Shown: in pieces, positions 49,501-59,263 of the stretch | Numbering within the stretch: position 1 is the first letter of the stretch | Layout of the letters: every line of letters starts with the position of its first letter | Source of the DNA: Castanea sativa | Taxonomy: Eukaryota > Streptophyta > Magnoliopsida > Fagales > Fagaceae | Assembly (NCBI RefSeq): GCF_040712315.1 | Contig: NC_134014.1 | Coordinates: forward strand, 43,327,634-43,391,633 | DNA length: 64,000 nucleotides | Direction of reading: 5' to 3' | The notes under the pieces: generated by a model | Database searches by the model: none | What the model was told of the DNA's origin: nothing | Seen by the model: the letters and a program-made list of their open reading frames with translations, nothing else | Translations under genes and position numbers: made by a program

Positions 49501-50461
49501 GATAGACAAGAAAAAAAAAAGATTTCAATTTTTAGTTTAAATGACTTAAAATGTTATTTGGATAAAGGAATTTAACGAGAAGGCTTTGGATTTCAATATT
49601 GGGTTTAAATTACTTGAATAAAGTATGAAATGATAGAAGTTTTTATATAGATGAATTTTATGATGGGATTTGGAGATTTATTAATATGTGGATTTGAAAC
49701 TACTAGGAGCAAGAAGTCATTTTAAATCAATAAAATCACTAAGTATTTTTCTTTTAGCAAAACACTTATTATGTGTTGTTAAATTCATATGAAGCAATTT
49801 ATACTAACAATTGTTCTTCAAATCCATTGATTTTAAATCCTCAAAATCCAAATGCAAACTATGGGAATTAGATAAATCTCAGAACATAATATCAGGCATT
49901 TGCCTTCTGAATAGCTTTCTGAGAGGCTCTGCACTTCAATTACAAAGCACTCAACTCAGTACTCTAAAACATTTTGCAACCATAATTTCTGAGCACATTT
50001 TATTGAAAGTAACATATACACACACACATAGCCAAAGACATCAAAAACCCAAGTGACAACAAAGCATAAAGATATTACCAAGTTCTGAAAAATCCAGGAA
50101 CAAGAAGAAAAAAAAAAAAACATGGAACAAAAAAAGACCCACCTTTGGTCTTAAGCATTCTTAACAAGTGACACAAATGCTGTGGAGGCTGAGTCGCTGC
50201 CACATCCTTTATGAACGTTATATGGTCTGAATGAAATACCCAAATGCCAACAAATATCAAATTTTGAAGCAAGTAAATTTTTTTTTTTTTTTCAAATAAT
50301 AATGAATGAATTCACATTTCACAGTCAAACTGCACATAGTACATACCTGGAGTTGGAGAGGAAGAATAGCAGCGAAGGCGAGCCCTGCCGTGACCAAGAA
50401 GTAGAGTGGGCAGAGCGGTGCCACGTGGCCCGCCATACACCACTCCACCCCCCACCTTCAT
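46585..50461 (-). CDS. Conserved plant protein, probably plastid-targeted, 11 exons
   Basis: Minus-strand exons 50461-50347, 50226-50143, 48241-48167, 48072-48030, 47947-47890, 47800-47633, 47537-47475, 47385-47291, 47187-47106, 46981-46871 and 46725-46585 give exactly 345 codons (344 aa) with every intron GT-AG and in phase. The N-terminus is Arg/Ser-rich (GHGRARLRCYSSSPTP), like an organelle transit peptide. Then come conserved blocks DHITFIKDVAATQPPQHLCH, GAKQGLIPLAIPLSKNSSG, ALLRWPTAPPGMDMPVVEVR, GLFPDILERKVMRHFEEGDH, ALKSPWWTLGCKYQ and GTWDDSVDRIAECYKEAGLP. No enzyme motif is visible. It may be the homologue of Arabidopsis PAB (PROTEIN IN CHLOROPLAST ATPASE BIOGENESIS), but I recall that only loosely and cannot confirm it. 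The intron between 48242 and 50142 contains a solo LTR. Confidence 0.82.
48521..49398. mobile_element. Solo LTR in an intron
   Basis: The 878-bp segment starts TGTTAGG and ends TTTTCA (TG...CA). It is flanked by CATAG (48516-48520) and CATGG (49399-49403), a 5-bp duplication with one mismatch. A TATA-like 'ataaaatataaaaggcccg' lies at about 48816. Short 'gatcgatcag' and 'ttgatcg' motifs recur between 48640 and 48760. No internal retrotransposon region remains, so recombination between two LTRs is the likely origin. Superfamily not assigned. Confidence 0.65.
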
Positions 50462-52572
50462 TTTCTTCTTTGAGCTTACACACACTACAAATGAAATGAA
50501 ATGCTCTCTACTACAAGTCTCTCTTGCTATTGGCTCAGGTTCGTTCGTCCATTTCTTTCAATCTTTTTTTATTTTTTTTTTGGGGGGGTCAGATTGGGCC
50601 TAAGAAATTGCTTATGGTTGAAAATATGAGGTACCCAAGTTTAAAGGTCCACTTACACTTCTAAATAAACCACCAAAAAGTTTCACAATTTTTGCCAAAA
50701 CCCAATTAGGTGGTGAGCTGTGAGCAGTGGAAAAAAATTAGTAGGTTCATGAGAGTTTACATTTTCACCACTTACAACTTAATACATGACGAGTTGCGAT
50801 AAAAATTGTAAAACTTTTTGTGGCATTAGCATTTCTCCTATATATATAGTTGTAGTTGTAATAAGGGGTGTTTTTTAGGTGCCAAATATTAAGTTTTTGA
50901 GAAAAATATTTTTAGACAAAGCTTGGTTGTAAATTTGGTTGTAGCCTATGGTTATTACTTCACTTAATATTTTTTTATTAGATGTGAATTTTGATAAATT
51001 CACCATTGAATTTCATTTTCTTGTTATATCTTTTATGCTTGCAAAATTTTGAGAAAATCAAAGTTCAATAACTATGTTATTAATCAATTGTTTAATTTGC
51101 AAGTATTTGTTGTCTAAAATTTTGTATAAAAAATAAATTTATGGTTCATATAGTAAATAACATCCAATTAGTATAATATTTGACATGTATGTTAAGAGCA
51201 TAAAGAACATGTAATCTTTTTTTTTGAAAGAGTTTCAACCTATGGCGTCCGCTCCTGATGATCGCTTTTATCATTAGACCAAGACACCAATCAGTTTTTG
51301 GTGTAGGCAGGGATTGAACCCCAGATCTCTTATACAATCATCAGATATTTTACTCGTTGAGCTAACTAGAACCTACAAAAAACATGTAATCTAAATGTTA
51401 AATTTTCAAATATGGTTAAGGTTTTTTAAAGGAATTTGTAAGTAGTTTAGGCTAAAATTAAGGTGATAGCCAAACTTAGTTCAAAAAAATATTTTTTCAC
51501 AAAAACTTAATATTTGGCTATTAAAAAAAAAAGAAAAAAAGAAGCCCCCTTAATGCAACTACAAGTCTCTGCTATTAACTCAGGTCCGTCCTTTTCTTTC
51601 CCTCTTTTCTTCTTTTTCATTTTTTGCTTTGGTTTAGATTGGGCCTAAGAAATTGAACATTACCCAATAATTCAATGAAGAATTAATCTTCAATATTTTT
51701 GATGGCCCACTTACGCTATTGATAAAGTAGGTCTAGTTAGGCCTATAGCGTTTTCAAGGATATAAGTACGGCTCAAAGCCCAAAAGGATTGGGTGGAGTG
51801 TTTACTTGTTCTTATTGAAGAAGAGGAGAAGATGATGACATTGAGTTAGTTAGGCCTGATTAGGATATTAGCAGCCGGGAGTTAGGCCTAGTTAGACCGG
51901 ATTGTTTTCATATACGTGCACAAATTTGCTTTTTTATAATCTTTTTCTCAATACCATGCGTTGTATCCCATTACTCACAACGTGTTACATAGGTAAGTTG
52001 TGTCAAAATTTTTGATCTTAGCATTTTTTATTTTATAAACGTATAAAAATAAGTTTTTTCATAATTTTTTTTTCTAATTAAATAAATAGTAACATGTGGT
52101 TAGAGTAACATTACTTTTATTCTCGTTTGATCCAAAAAAAGAAAAAAAATATTATTTTTACATAAATTCATCACCTACCTCACTTTTATTAACACTAATT
52201 ATATCATAATATTTCAACAATTATGAGAATTTTTGTCTTGCTACCAAAACCTTTTTGTTTTATCTTTTTTTGTTTAGTGAAAGTTGCATAAAATTGTTTA
52301 CCAAAAAAAAGAAAGTTGCATAAAATTTAATCTTTAGATCAATAGTGATGTCAGACTTTTTAAAAATTTGTTATATAAAACTTACAAACAGATTTGTCAT
52401 CAATTATTAAAAAATAAATTAAACATTTATTTACCACATTCATTACTGTATAAGTTTGTAAACATTTTATAATAAATTTATAGTAGAGTAGAATATTGAT
52501 ATTGATGACAATTGATCAATAGTACGTAGAAATCCCATGATGATTATTGTTACTGTTTTTGCTTGAAATTTA
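50462..52572. other. Interval between the plastid-type gene and BAHD gene
   Basis: It contains the upstream region of the minus-strand gene (from 50462), a SINE at 51218-51380, and A/T-rich sequence down to the BAHD stop codon. Phrases such as 'agccaaatattaag' occur in inverted form near 50880 and 51515 and suggest one more decayed MITE around the SINE. No coding exon was recognised. Confidence 0.45.
51218..51380 (-). mobile_element. tRNA-derived SINE, family A, copy 2, with 12-bp target duplication
   Basis: AACATGTAATCT flanks the element at 51206-51217 and 51381-51392. Read on the minus strand, it begins GGTTCTAGTTAGCTCAACGA (box A-like). It has box B GGGGTTCAATCCC at about 51318-51306 and ends in an A-run (T-run at 51218-51225). 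The same body is present at 262-416. These are clear marks of a SINE mobilised by LINE-type target priming. Confidence 0.85.
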
Positions 52573-53916
52573 TTAAACATCAATGAACTCTGAATCATTT
52601 CCGATAGCCTCTAATATCTCCGGCGAAAGACAAGCTTCAATGTCAATGCTACCTTGTGCCACCCCAGGAAAAACTGTGATCTTCCCATGAGTTTTGTTCC
52701 CACCACCGCTTCGCACAGCTACTGGTCTTCCCCATCCAAAGTCGTTGCCATACACATTGAACCTCGGCGAGCTGCTCGTAACCAAAGCAGTGCTAGCCAT
52801 GCTACTCTCTGTGAGTATCTCAGGCTTTTCTACCCATGACTCCAAAAAGCTCCTAATTTTCTCTTCTGTGTGCAAAGCGACCATCTTGTTCATTTCCCAA
52901 GCTGCATAGCCAAGTCCACGTTTGAGTAGATCACCTGCTTTGATTGCCACAGTTCCTGCCTGCACTGCATTTCCAAGGTATTCGTCAGGCAATGGTGGGT
53001 GCAACCTTGGTCTAGCTCCTATTAGCAATCGGTAAAGGACTTGTTGATTTGGGTCAAGATTTTGGCTACGAATTACAGACCGCCAGAAATGAGCTAAGAG
53101 TGCTTGTAGAGAGGATATCCGGTTGGTGCCAATCTCTAAATTGGCCTTTGCTTTCAATCTTGCAACGTTTTCTTTTGTGAAATGGAAAACTCTTTCTTTC
53201 AATGGTGGGGGAGTGATCAAACTATCACTATCAGAGAGTTTTTTACCGTAAGGAATTTTGATTGGACAATCAATCCCTTCAAGGAAAAAACGTTGAAGGA
53301 CTGGAGGTTTGGATAATTGATCAAAACCCCGAGAGATTTCAGACCAAGAGTTGAAAAAATGCCAAAACGACGTGCCATCAACAACTGTGTGGTTAATGGT
53401 GCACCCGATGAAGATGCCATCAACAAGCTCAGTGATTTGCACTCCAAGCAAGGGCTTAGAAATGCCTTCGTAGTTGCGCACACCGTTGAGTGGGAAAAAC
53501 GAGTTGACAAGTTGTAGAGGGACGTAAACAGGTTCAAGGATGTCAGCAACGCTAACACCATTGGCTACAGCGTGCACAAACTGTGCTCCAGCGTTGTTGC
53601 AGTCAATGAAATAGCATATGGTGTTGTTATCCTTGTTTTCAATGGTGGCAAGGCGACCAGCAAGGGGTGTGAAGAAGTCTAACGTGAGAGATAAGGTGGT
53701 TCTAAGGTGATGGACTAAGAGAGTGATTTCTGATTCTGACTCTGACTCTTTGGCTTGTGAGGTTTTGGGGTTGTGGAAAAGGAGTCCTTTTTGGATGGGG
53801 TCTACTAGAAGGAGCTGGAGATCCCATGGATTTAACTCAATTCTCTGAGTTGGGTGCTCCAGTTTGTGACTCGCGGCTTTGACAGTACTCGTTGAGATGA
53901 GGCGAATGCCTGCCAT
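52573..53916 (-). CDS. BAHD-family acyltransferase (HXXXD type), intronless
   Basis: Intact 447-codon frame. BAHD enzymes move an acyl group from acyl-CoA to an alcohol or amine of a plant metabolite, in the cytosol. Here the catalytic HXXXD motif is HTVVDG at residues 176-181, and the structural DFGWG motif is at 392-396, both unchanged. The N-terminus is ISTSTVKAAS with the L-N-P-W-D-L-Q block at 28-34. Length (about 430-460 aa) and missing introns fit the clade of Arabidopsis At3g50280, At5g67150 and At5g67160 (EPS1), judged from memory. Substrate cannot be read from sequence. The start was chosen as the first ATG of the frame, with a TATA-like TATATATG about 130 bp upstream. The upstream DNA is tandemly duplicated. 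Confidence 0.93.
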   Translation of the reverse strand: MAGIRLISTSTVKAASHKLEHPTQRIELNPWDLQLLLVDPIQKGLLFHNPKTSQAKESESESEITLLVHHLRTTLSLTLDFFTPLAGRLATIENKDNNTICYFIDCNNAGAQFVHAVANGVSVADILEPVYVPLQLVNSFFPLNGVRNYEGISKPLLGVQITELVDGIFIGCTINHTVVDGTSFWHFFNSWSEISRGFDQLSKPPVLQRFFLEGIDCPIKIPYGKKLSDSDSLITPPPLKERVFHFTKENVARLKAKANLEIGTNRISSLQALLAHFWRSVIRSQNLDPNQQVLYRLLIGARPRLHPPLPDEYLGNAVQAGTVAIKAGDLLKRGLGYAAWEMNKMVALHTEEKIRSFLESWVEKPEILTESSMASTALVTSSSPRFNVYGNDFGWGRPVAVRSGGGNKTHGKITVFPGVAQGSIDIEACLSPEILEAIGNDSEFIDV

Positions 53917-54044
53917 GTTAGTTTATGCAACTGCTTTCTCCGTGCACAAGCATGAGCTAATATGCAAGAGAAGTGCTGCGGAGTGTTATTACTTCTTATT
54001 GTTAACAAGGTATTATTTGAGGTTGGTTGTAAAAATATTATAAA

Positions 54045-54052
54045 CATATATA
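54045..54052 (-). promoter_or_regulatory. Candidate TATA box of the BAHD gene
   Basis: TATATATG on the minus strand, about 130 bp upstream of the BAHD start codon. It is the best-placed TATA-like motif. The same motif is repeated in unit 2 at about 55699-55706, where no gene follows. Confidence 0.45.
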
Positions 54053-54292
54053 ACATTTTTTTTTATTATAAAAAGGGGGAGAAAGTATATCTATTTTAGC
54101 TTCTCCGTGTAGCCGCTTATCTATGTAGCACCAATCGTGTTTTGACACTAAACATTTTTCTGGCCAAAGAAATTGGATTTCTAAAAAGGTTAGCAGATAT
54201 TGCGTGTTTCTTTCTATCTTCATTATTTCTTTCCCACGTTAGCAATTTTGGGACTACTACTTTGAACTTTTATTTTCATCTAGCTATCTTTA

Positions 54293-55195
54293 GAGCATCC
54301 GCATCAACGAGGGTAAAGATATGTATAATATAAAAACTATCTAAATTCACACAATTTTTTTTCAAAATTACCTACATTAGTGGGGGTAAATATGTGTATA
54401 TTTACACACTTGCTATAGTAATTGTGGAAATGTACACGGTTACTGTAGCTATGTATAACAATATTTTATTATTTTTTTTCTCTCACCATTCATACTCTCT
54501 CTTTCACCACTCACCAACCCAGCAAAAGATACCTAGAACAAACACAACATCCCAACGAACATTGCAATCCAGCAAAAGAAGAATAAAAGAAGAGGAGGAG
54601 AAACACTTAACCACCAACCCAACACCACCCAATCACCACCACTGCAACCCATTTCAACAGTTGATAATCCACCACACAATTGACCCAAAATCAATAGAAA
54701 ATCAAATCAAACCATCAGAATACCCAACTCAAAATCAAGCCAAACCTACCAGATTTGCCTTGATGCTGCCGTCGTGGATCTGCCTGGATCTGCTTGCTTC
54801 CGCTGCCGAATTTTTTGCCATGTGTGAGTTTTGGGTTTGATATATGAGAGAGGAAGAGAGTTTAGAGAGTACCAAACCTCTTGGGTTGAGACATGAGAGA
54901 GGAAGAGAGTTGAGGGAGTCCTAGAGGCAGAGAAGAATTGGGAGAGAGAGGGGGAAACATGGTTAAGACTTTTTGATAATCACACGGTTGAGACTTGAGA
55001 TTAGGTTAAGATATAAAAGATATTAAAAATATAGATATTAATAAAATAACAATTAAAAATATTATTTAAATAGAAAAATTATGAAATAGATGAACTGATG
55101 TGAGTGCTTTGGAAAAGTGGTAGTGTAAAATAAAAAAAAGTAAGTTCTTAATGTAAAATAGACGGAAAAATTTGGCCCAACTGATGCAGTTGCTC
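54293..55195. mobile_element. PIF/Harbinger-like non-autonomous element, copy 2
   Basis: The termini GAGCATCCGCATCAACG and 'ctgatgcagttgctc' are inverted relatives flanked by TTA at 54290-54292 and 55196-55198. It shares the landmark 'ggttactgtagctatgtata' and terminal blocks with copy 1 (4591-5632). The copy's open frame (54394-54840) is low in complexity and is not a transposase. Confidence 0.78.
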
Positions 55196-55634
55196 TTATT
55201 ACCATGGATCCAGTTAATATTTGCCTACATTAATAATTCATTTTAGTAAAATTTTTATTAAAAATTGAAAAAATTAATTATTTTTTATTTCCCATCATAT
55301 TTTTTAAATAATTTATTAATAGATACCCTAAGAATATATATCAATAAAACCCTACTATTATTTGTATAATACATGTCTATCGGGAACACCACTACTTTGT
55401 GATCTGTTTACGTTTCTCTAAAGCTTAGGGTAGTTCTCCATATGCTCTAAAATCTGATGCAACTCCTTTCGCTATTGAATAAAGGGTTGTAGATGCACAA
55501 TTTGTACCCGGACCCAAACGAGTGATGGACTCAGGCCCAAAGAGTCTTATACAATGAAATTTGTAGAGTATGGGTTTGAAACCTAGGTTAGGGATATTGG
55601 AAAGTTGAAAAACAGGCTAGAATGCTGCAGGCTA

Positions 55635-57068
55635 GAGTGTTATTACTTCTGATTGTTAACGAGGTATTATTTAAGGTTGGTTGTAAAAATATTATAAACA
55701 TATATAACATTTTTTTTTTTATAAAAAGGGGGAGAAAGTATATCTATTTTAGCTTCTCCGTATAGCCACTTATCTATGTATCACCAATCATGTTTTGACA
55801 CTAAACTTTTTTCTGGCCAAAGAAATTGGATTTCTAAAAAGGTTAGCAGATATTGCGTGTTTCTTTCTATCTTCATCTAGCTCTCCTTAGAGCATCCACA
55901 TCAACGAGGGTAAAGATGTGTATAATATAAAAACTATCTAAATTTACACAATTTTTTTTCAAAATTACCCATATTAGTAGGGGTAAATATGTGTATATTT
56001 ACACACTTGCTATAGTAATTGTGGAAATGTATACGGTTACTGTAGCTGTGTATAACAATATTTTATTATTTTTTTTTCTCTCACCATTCATACTTTCTCT
56101 TTCACCACTCACCAACCCAGCAAAAGATACCCAGAACAAACACAACATCCCAACGAACATTGCAATCCAGCAAAAGAAGAATAAAAGAAGAGGAGGAGAA
56201 ACACCCAACCACCAACCCAACACCACCCAATCACCACTACTGCAATTCATTTCAACAATTGATAATCCACCACAAAATTGACCCAAAATCAATAGAAAAT
56301 CAAATCAAACCATCAGAATACCCAACTCAAAATCAAGCCAAACCTACCAGATTTGCCTTGATGCTGCTGCCGCAGATCTGCTTGCTTCCGTTGCCGGATT
56401 TTTTGCCATGTGTGAGTTTTGGGTTTGATATATGAGAGAGGAAGAGAGTTCAGAGAGTACCAAACCTCTTGGGTTGAGACATGAGAGAGGAAGAGAGTTG
56501 AGGGAGTCCTAGAGGCAGAGAAGAATTGGGAGAGAGAGGGGGAAACATGGTTGAGACTTTTTGATAATCACACGGTTGAGACTTGAGATGAGGTTAAGAT
56601 ATAAAAGATATTAAAAATATAGATATTAATAAATAACAATTAAAAATATTATTTAAGTAGAAAAGATTATGAAATAAATGAACTGATGTGAGTGCCTTGG
56701 AAAAGTGGTAGTGTAAAATAAAAAAAGTAAGTTCTTAATGTAAAATAGACGGAAAAATTTGGCCTAACTGATGCAGTTGCTCTTATTACCATGGATCCGG
56801 TTAATATTTGCCGACATTAATAATTCATTTTAGTAAAATTTTTATTAAAAATTGAAAAAATTAATTATTTTTTATTTTCCCATCATATTTTTTAAATAAT
56901 TTATTAATAGATACCCTAAGAATATATATCAATAAAACCCTACTATTATTTGTATAATACATGTCTATCACCACTACTTTGTGATCTGTTTACGTTTCTC
57001 TAAAGCTTAGGGTAGTTCTCCATATGCTCTAAAATCTGATGCAACTCCTTTCGCTATTGAATAAAGGG
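55635..57068. repeat. Tandem duplication, unit 2 (BAHD-distal)
   Basis: The second copy of 53981-55486, separated from it by 148 bp of unrelated sequence. Where unit 1 is followed on its left by the BAHD coding region, unit 2 is not followed by any recognisable BAHD sequence. Confidence 0.9.
55890..56782. mobile_element. PIF/Harbinger-like non-autonomous element, copy 3
   Basis: The same termini as copy 2, with TTA at 55887-55889 and 56783-56785. Nearly identical to copy 2 because it was copied as part of the tandem duplication, not by a separate insertion. Confidence 0.78.
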
Positions 57069-57718
57069 TCATGTTAACGGGTACTTTTAAGGTAATTGTT
57101 AATAAGTGCCCGTTTGGTTCAGTGTTTTTGGGCCTAAACACATGATTGCAATTTTAAATCAAGATTTTTTAATTTTTGGTGTTTGGTAAGATTTACAGAT
57201 CGTGCGTTTGAAATTGCAATCAACCCAAAAACACGTTTTGGTAATGTACCATCTAAGATGGAATACGAAAACGCAATCTAAGCTTGCATTGTTACCCTTG
57301 CTAGTTCTGCATATTATCCCCAAATTGCCCTTGTTTTATTTTAAAATCTCAATTTTACCCAGATCTCTAACCTAAAAAAAATCTCTAACAAAAAAAAGTA
57401 TCATCTCGACTTCAAAGTTCACACTGCTGCTAGCTTTTGGCTTCTTCTTCTTCTCTTTCTTCTTCTTCTTGTGTTTTGGGTGAAGAAGCAGAGCTGAAGA
57501 ATAGAGACATTGGTGGGTGGAGGAAAGAAAAGACATTTGACGGGAATTGGGAAGAAACGGGTGGATGAAAAAGAAATAGAAAGAAAAAAAAAAGTGGGTT
57601 GAGTGGGATACGTGTAAGGAGATTTATAAAATTAAAAATTACAACTGAATTAGGACACAATAAATTATCACAAAATTTTTCACAATAGTTGAGGTGTCAA
57701 ATATTTCATATATCATAA
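57069..57718. other. Non-coding repeat-like interval
   Basis: It contains a 'gcccgtttggttcagtg' motif near 57112 that resembles a hAT-type MITE terminus without a matched partner. 'ttatcacaaaatttttcaca' near 57665 is the left arm of an inverted repeat whose right arm is at 58160-58190, beyond the Helitron. No gene was seen. Confidence 0.45.
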
Positions 57719-58139
57719 TCTATACTATTATTTAAGGGGTTTTTCCTGTTTGGATTCCTCATTTTTTAGTTCAAAAATGCCCCTATATCCCTATGTTTAA
57801 GTAGAGATAAAACTACAGGACAATTTGGTAAAAATGCAACTCTAACTCCCACTAAACATTGCCTAAAATATAGGATCACTTTCCTGTTAATTTTTAAATT
57901 ATTTTATCCACTTATAAATTAGATTTTCAAAATAAAAATTATATATATAATAAAATAAAAAACACAGTTTTTTTTCTACAAAATAGGGCCACTAAAAAAA
58001 AAGCTTCATCTCCTATTAATTTTCAAAATAAAAATTATATATATAAAATTAAAAAAAAAAACACACAAATTTTTTATCTACAAAATAGGACCACTAAAAA
58101 AAACTCATCACATGCGCGAAGCGCGTGTGATGAGACTAG
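57719..58139 (+). mobile_element. Small non-autonomous Helitron, complete
   Basis: The 5' end is TCTATACTATTATTTAAG, directly after an A. The 3' end is CTAG followed by T, so it sits between A and T as Helitrons do. Just before CTAG is the hairpin CATCACATGCGC-gaa-GCGCGTGTGATG (58106-58132, one G-T type mismatch). It has no inverted terminal repeats, no target duplication and no Rep/helicase. A diverged relative begins at 58457. Confidence 0.85.
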
Positions 58140-58456
58140 TTTTTTGTCACATAAACTTTATTGTGAATTTTTTGTGAAATTGTTGTGTGCATAACTTTCA
58201 TTAAGGGAAAAAAAATAATTTGAAAAAAGTTTGTTACTGTTAATAATAATGAGTATAATAATTACAAAAAGAAAAATATAAGTCTCAATAAAAACCAATT
58301 ACAAAGATTTATACAACTAAAATTGTTAAGTTTTAAGATAATGATGATGTATTACATTCTAAGAAAAATTAAAAGAGTCAATTACAGTTGAGAAGTCATT
58401 AATAATAATTATTATTATTGAAAAGAATGAAGTTATTGAAACAAAAAATTCTCATA

Positions 58457-58920
58457 TCTATATTACTATTTAAGCGACTGCACCTATTTGGACCGGATTT
58501 TTTTTTGTTTCAAAATACCCCTAGGTTTAAGTGGAGACAGAACTAAAGGATAGTTTGGTAAAAATACATGTCTAACTTGCACTAAAATATTGCCTACAAA
58601 ATAAGAACACTCTTCCACTAACCCACTTCTTCAAAGTAATTATACGTTTATTGTTTTTTTTAAAAATAGAAAAATAAGTTAAACACCCCACGTTTATCCA
58701 AAAACAAATCTAAATATATATATAAAGTAGAGACAGAATTAAAAGATAGTTTGGTAAAAATACATGTCTAACTTGCACTAAAATATTGCCTACAAAATAG
58801 GAACACTCTTCCACTAACCCACTTCTTCAAAGTAACTATACATTTATTGTTTTTTTTAAAAATAAAAAAATAAGTTAAACATCCCACGTTTATCCAAAAA
58901 CAAATTTAAATATATATATA
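58457..58920 (+). mobile_element. Second Helitron, 5' part only, with internal 196-bp duplication
   Basis: It starts TCTATATTACTATTTAAG after an A and matches the first ~150 bases of the Helitron at 57719 ('aaaatacccctaggtttaag', 'tagtttggtaaaaatac', 'attgcctacaaaat'). A block of 196 bp is repeated in tandem (58529-58724 and 58725-58919). No hairpin-CTRR end is found. The sequence stops where the virus-like DNA begins. Confidence 0.65.
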
Positions 58921-59150
58921 TGAGCTATCTATGGGTTTGATTACACCATGGTGGATATCAAAACCTAAGAAACGAACTCTAGTTTGGAAAAGTTTGATCT
59001 TGGGAGCTGAAACAACAAGACCATTGAGCTTGATGGTATTGAGGAATGCTCTTAAGTGTTTCTGATGTTGGTCCAAAGACTCTGAGAAAATGAGTACATC
59101 ATCGATGTACACAATGGCATGACTGGAGAATGGATTAAAAATCAGATCAG
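58921..59150 (-). pseudogene. Reverse-transcriptase fragment of an endogenous caulimovirus-like element
   Basis: The minus strand reads IFNPFSSHAIVYIDDVLIFS and continues through SESLDQHQKHL to FLGFDIHHG, the classic caulimovirid reverse-transcriptase block with the YIDD catalytic box (59108-59097). Only about 75 codons remain, and both ends are cut. It points away from the polyprotein region that starts just to its right, so the two pieces are head to head. It is a relic, not a functional gene. Confidence 0.85.
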
Positions 59151-59263
59151 GTGTCTATCTCACTGTTGTATACTTTTGTTTCAGATCTAAAGGTTAGATC
59201 CAGAAGTTTGAGGATAAAGGTGACTAGGTTGTAATTGTTGATTTAAACTTATAATCTAGAATT

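Larger units (their letters stand above)
53981..55486. repeat. Tandem duplication, unit 1 (BAHD-proximal)
   Basis: It starts 'gagtgttattacttcttatt' and ends 'cgctattgaataaaggg'. It aligns with 55635-57068 in the same order and orientation, including the flank, a PIF/Harbinger-like element, and about 290 bp beyond that element. Small indels and substitutions separate the copies, for example about 57 bp present here before 54293 and missing from unit 2. The duplication includes the element, so it followed the element's insertion. Confidence 0.9.

Noticed and set aside
54394..56435. Plus-strand frames of 90-150 codons in the duplicated elements (54394-54840, 55991-56435)
   Set aside because: They lie within non-autonomous elements, differ by frameshifts between two nearly identical copies, and have low-complexity sequence.
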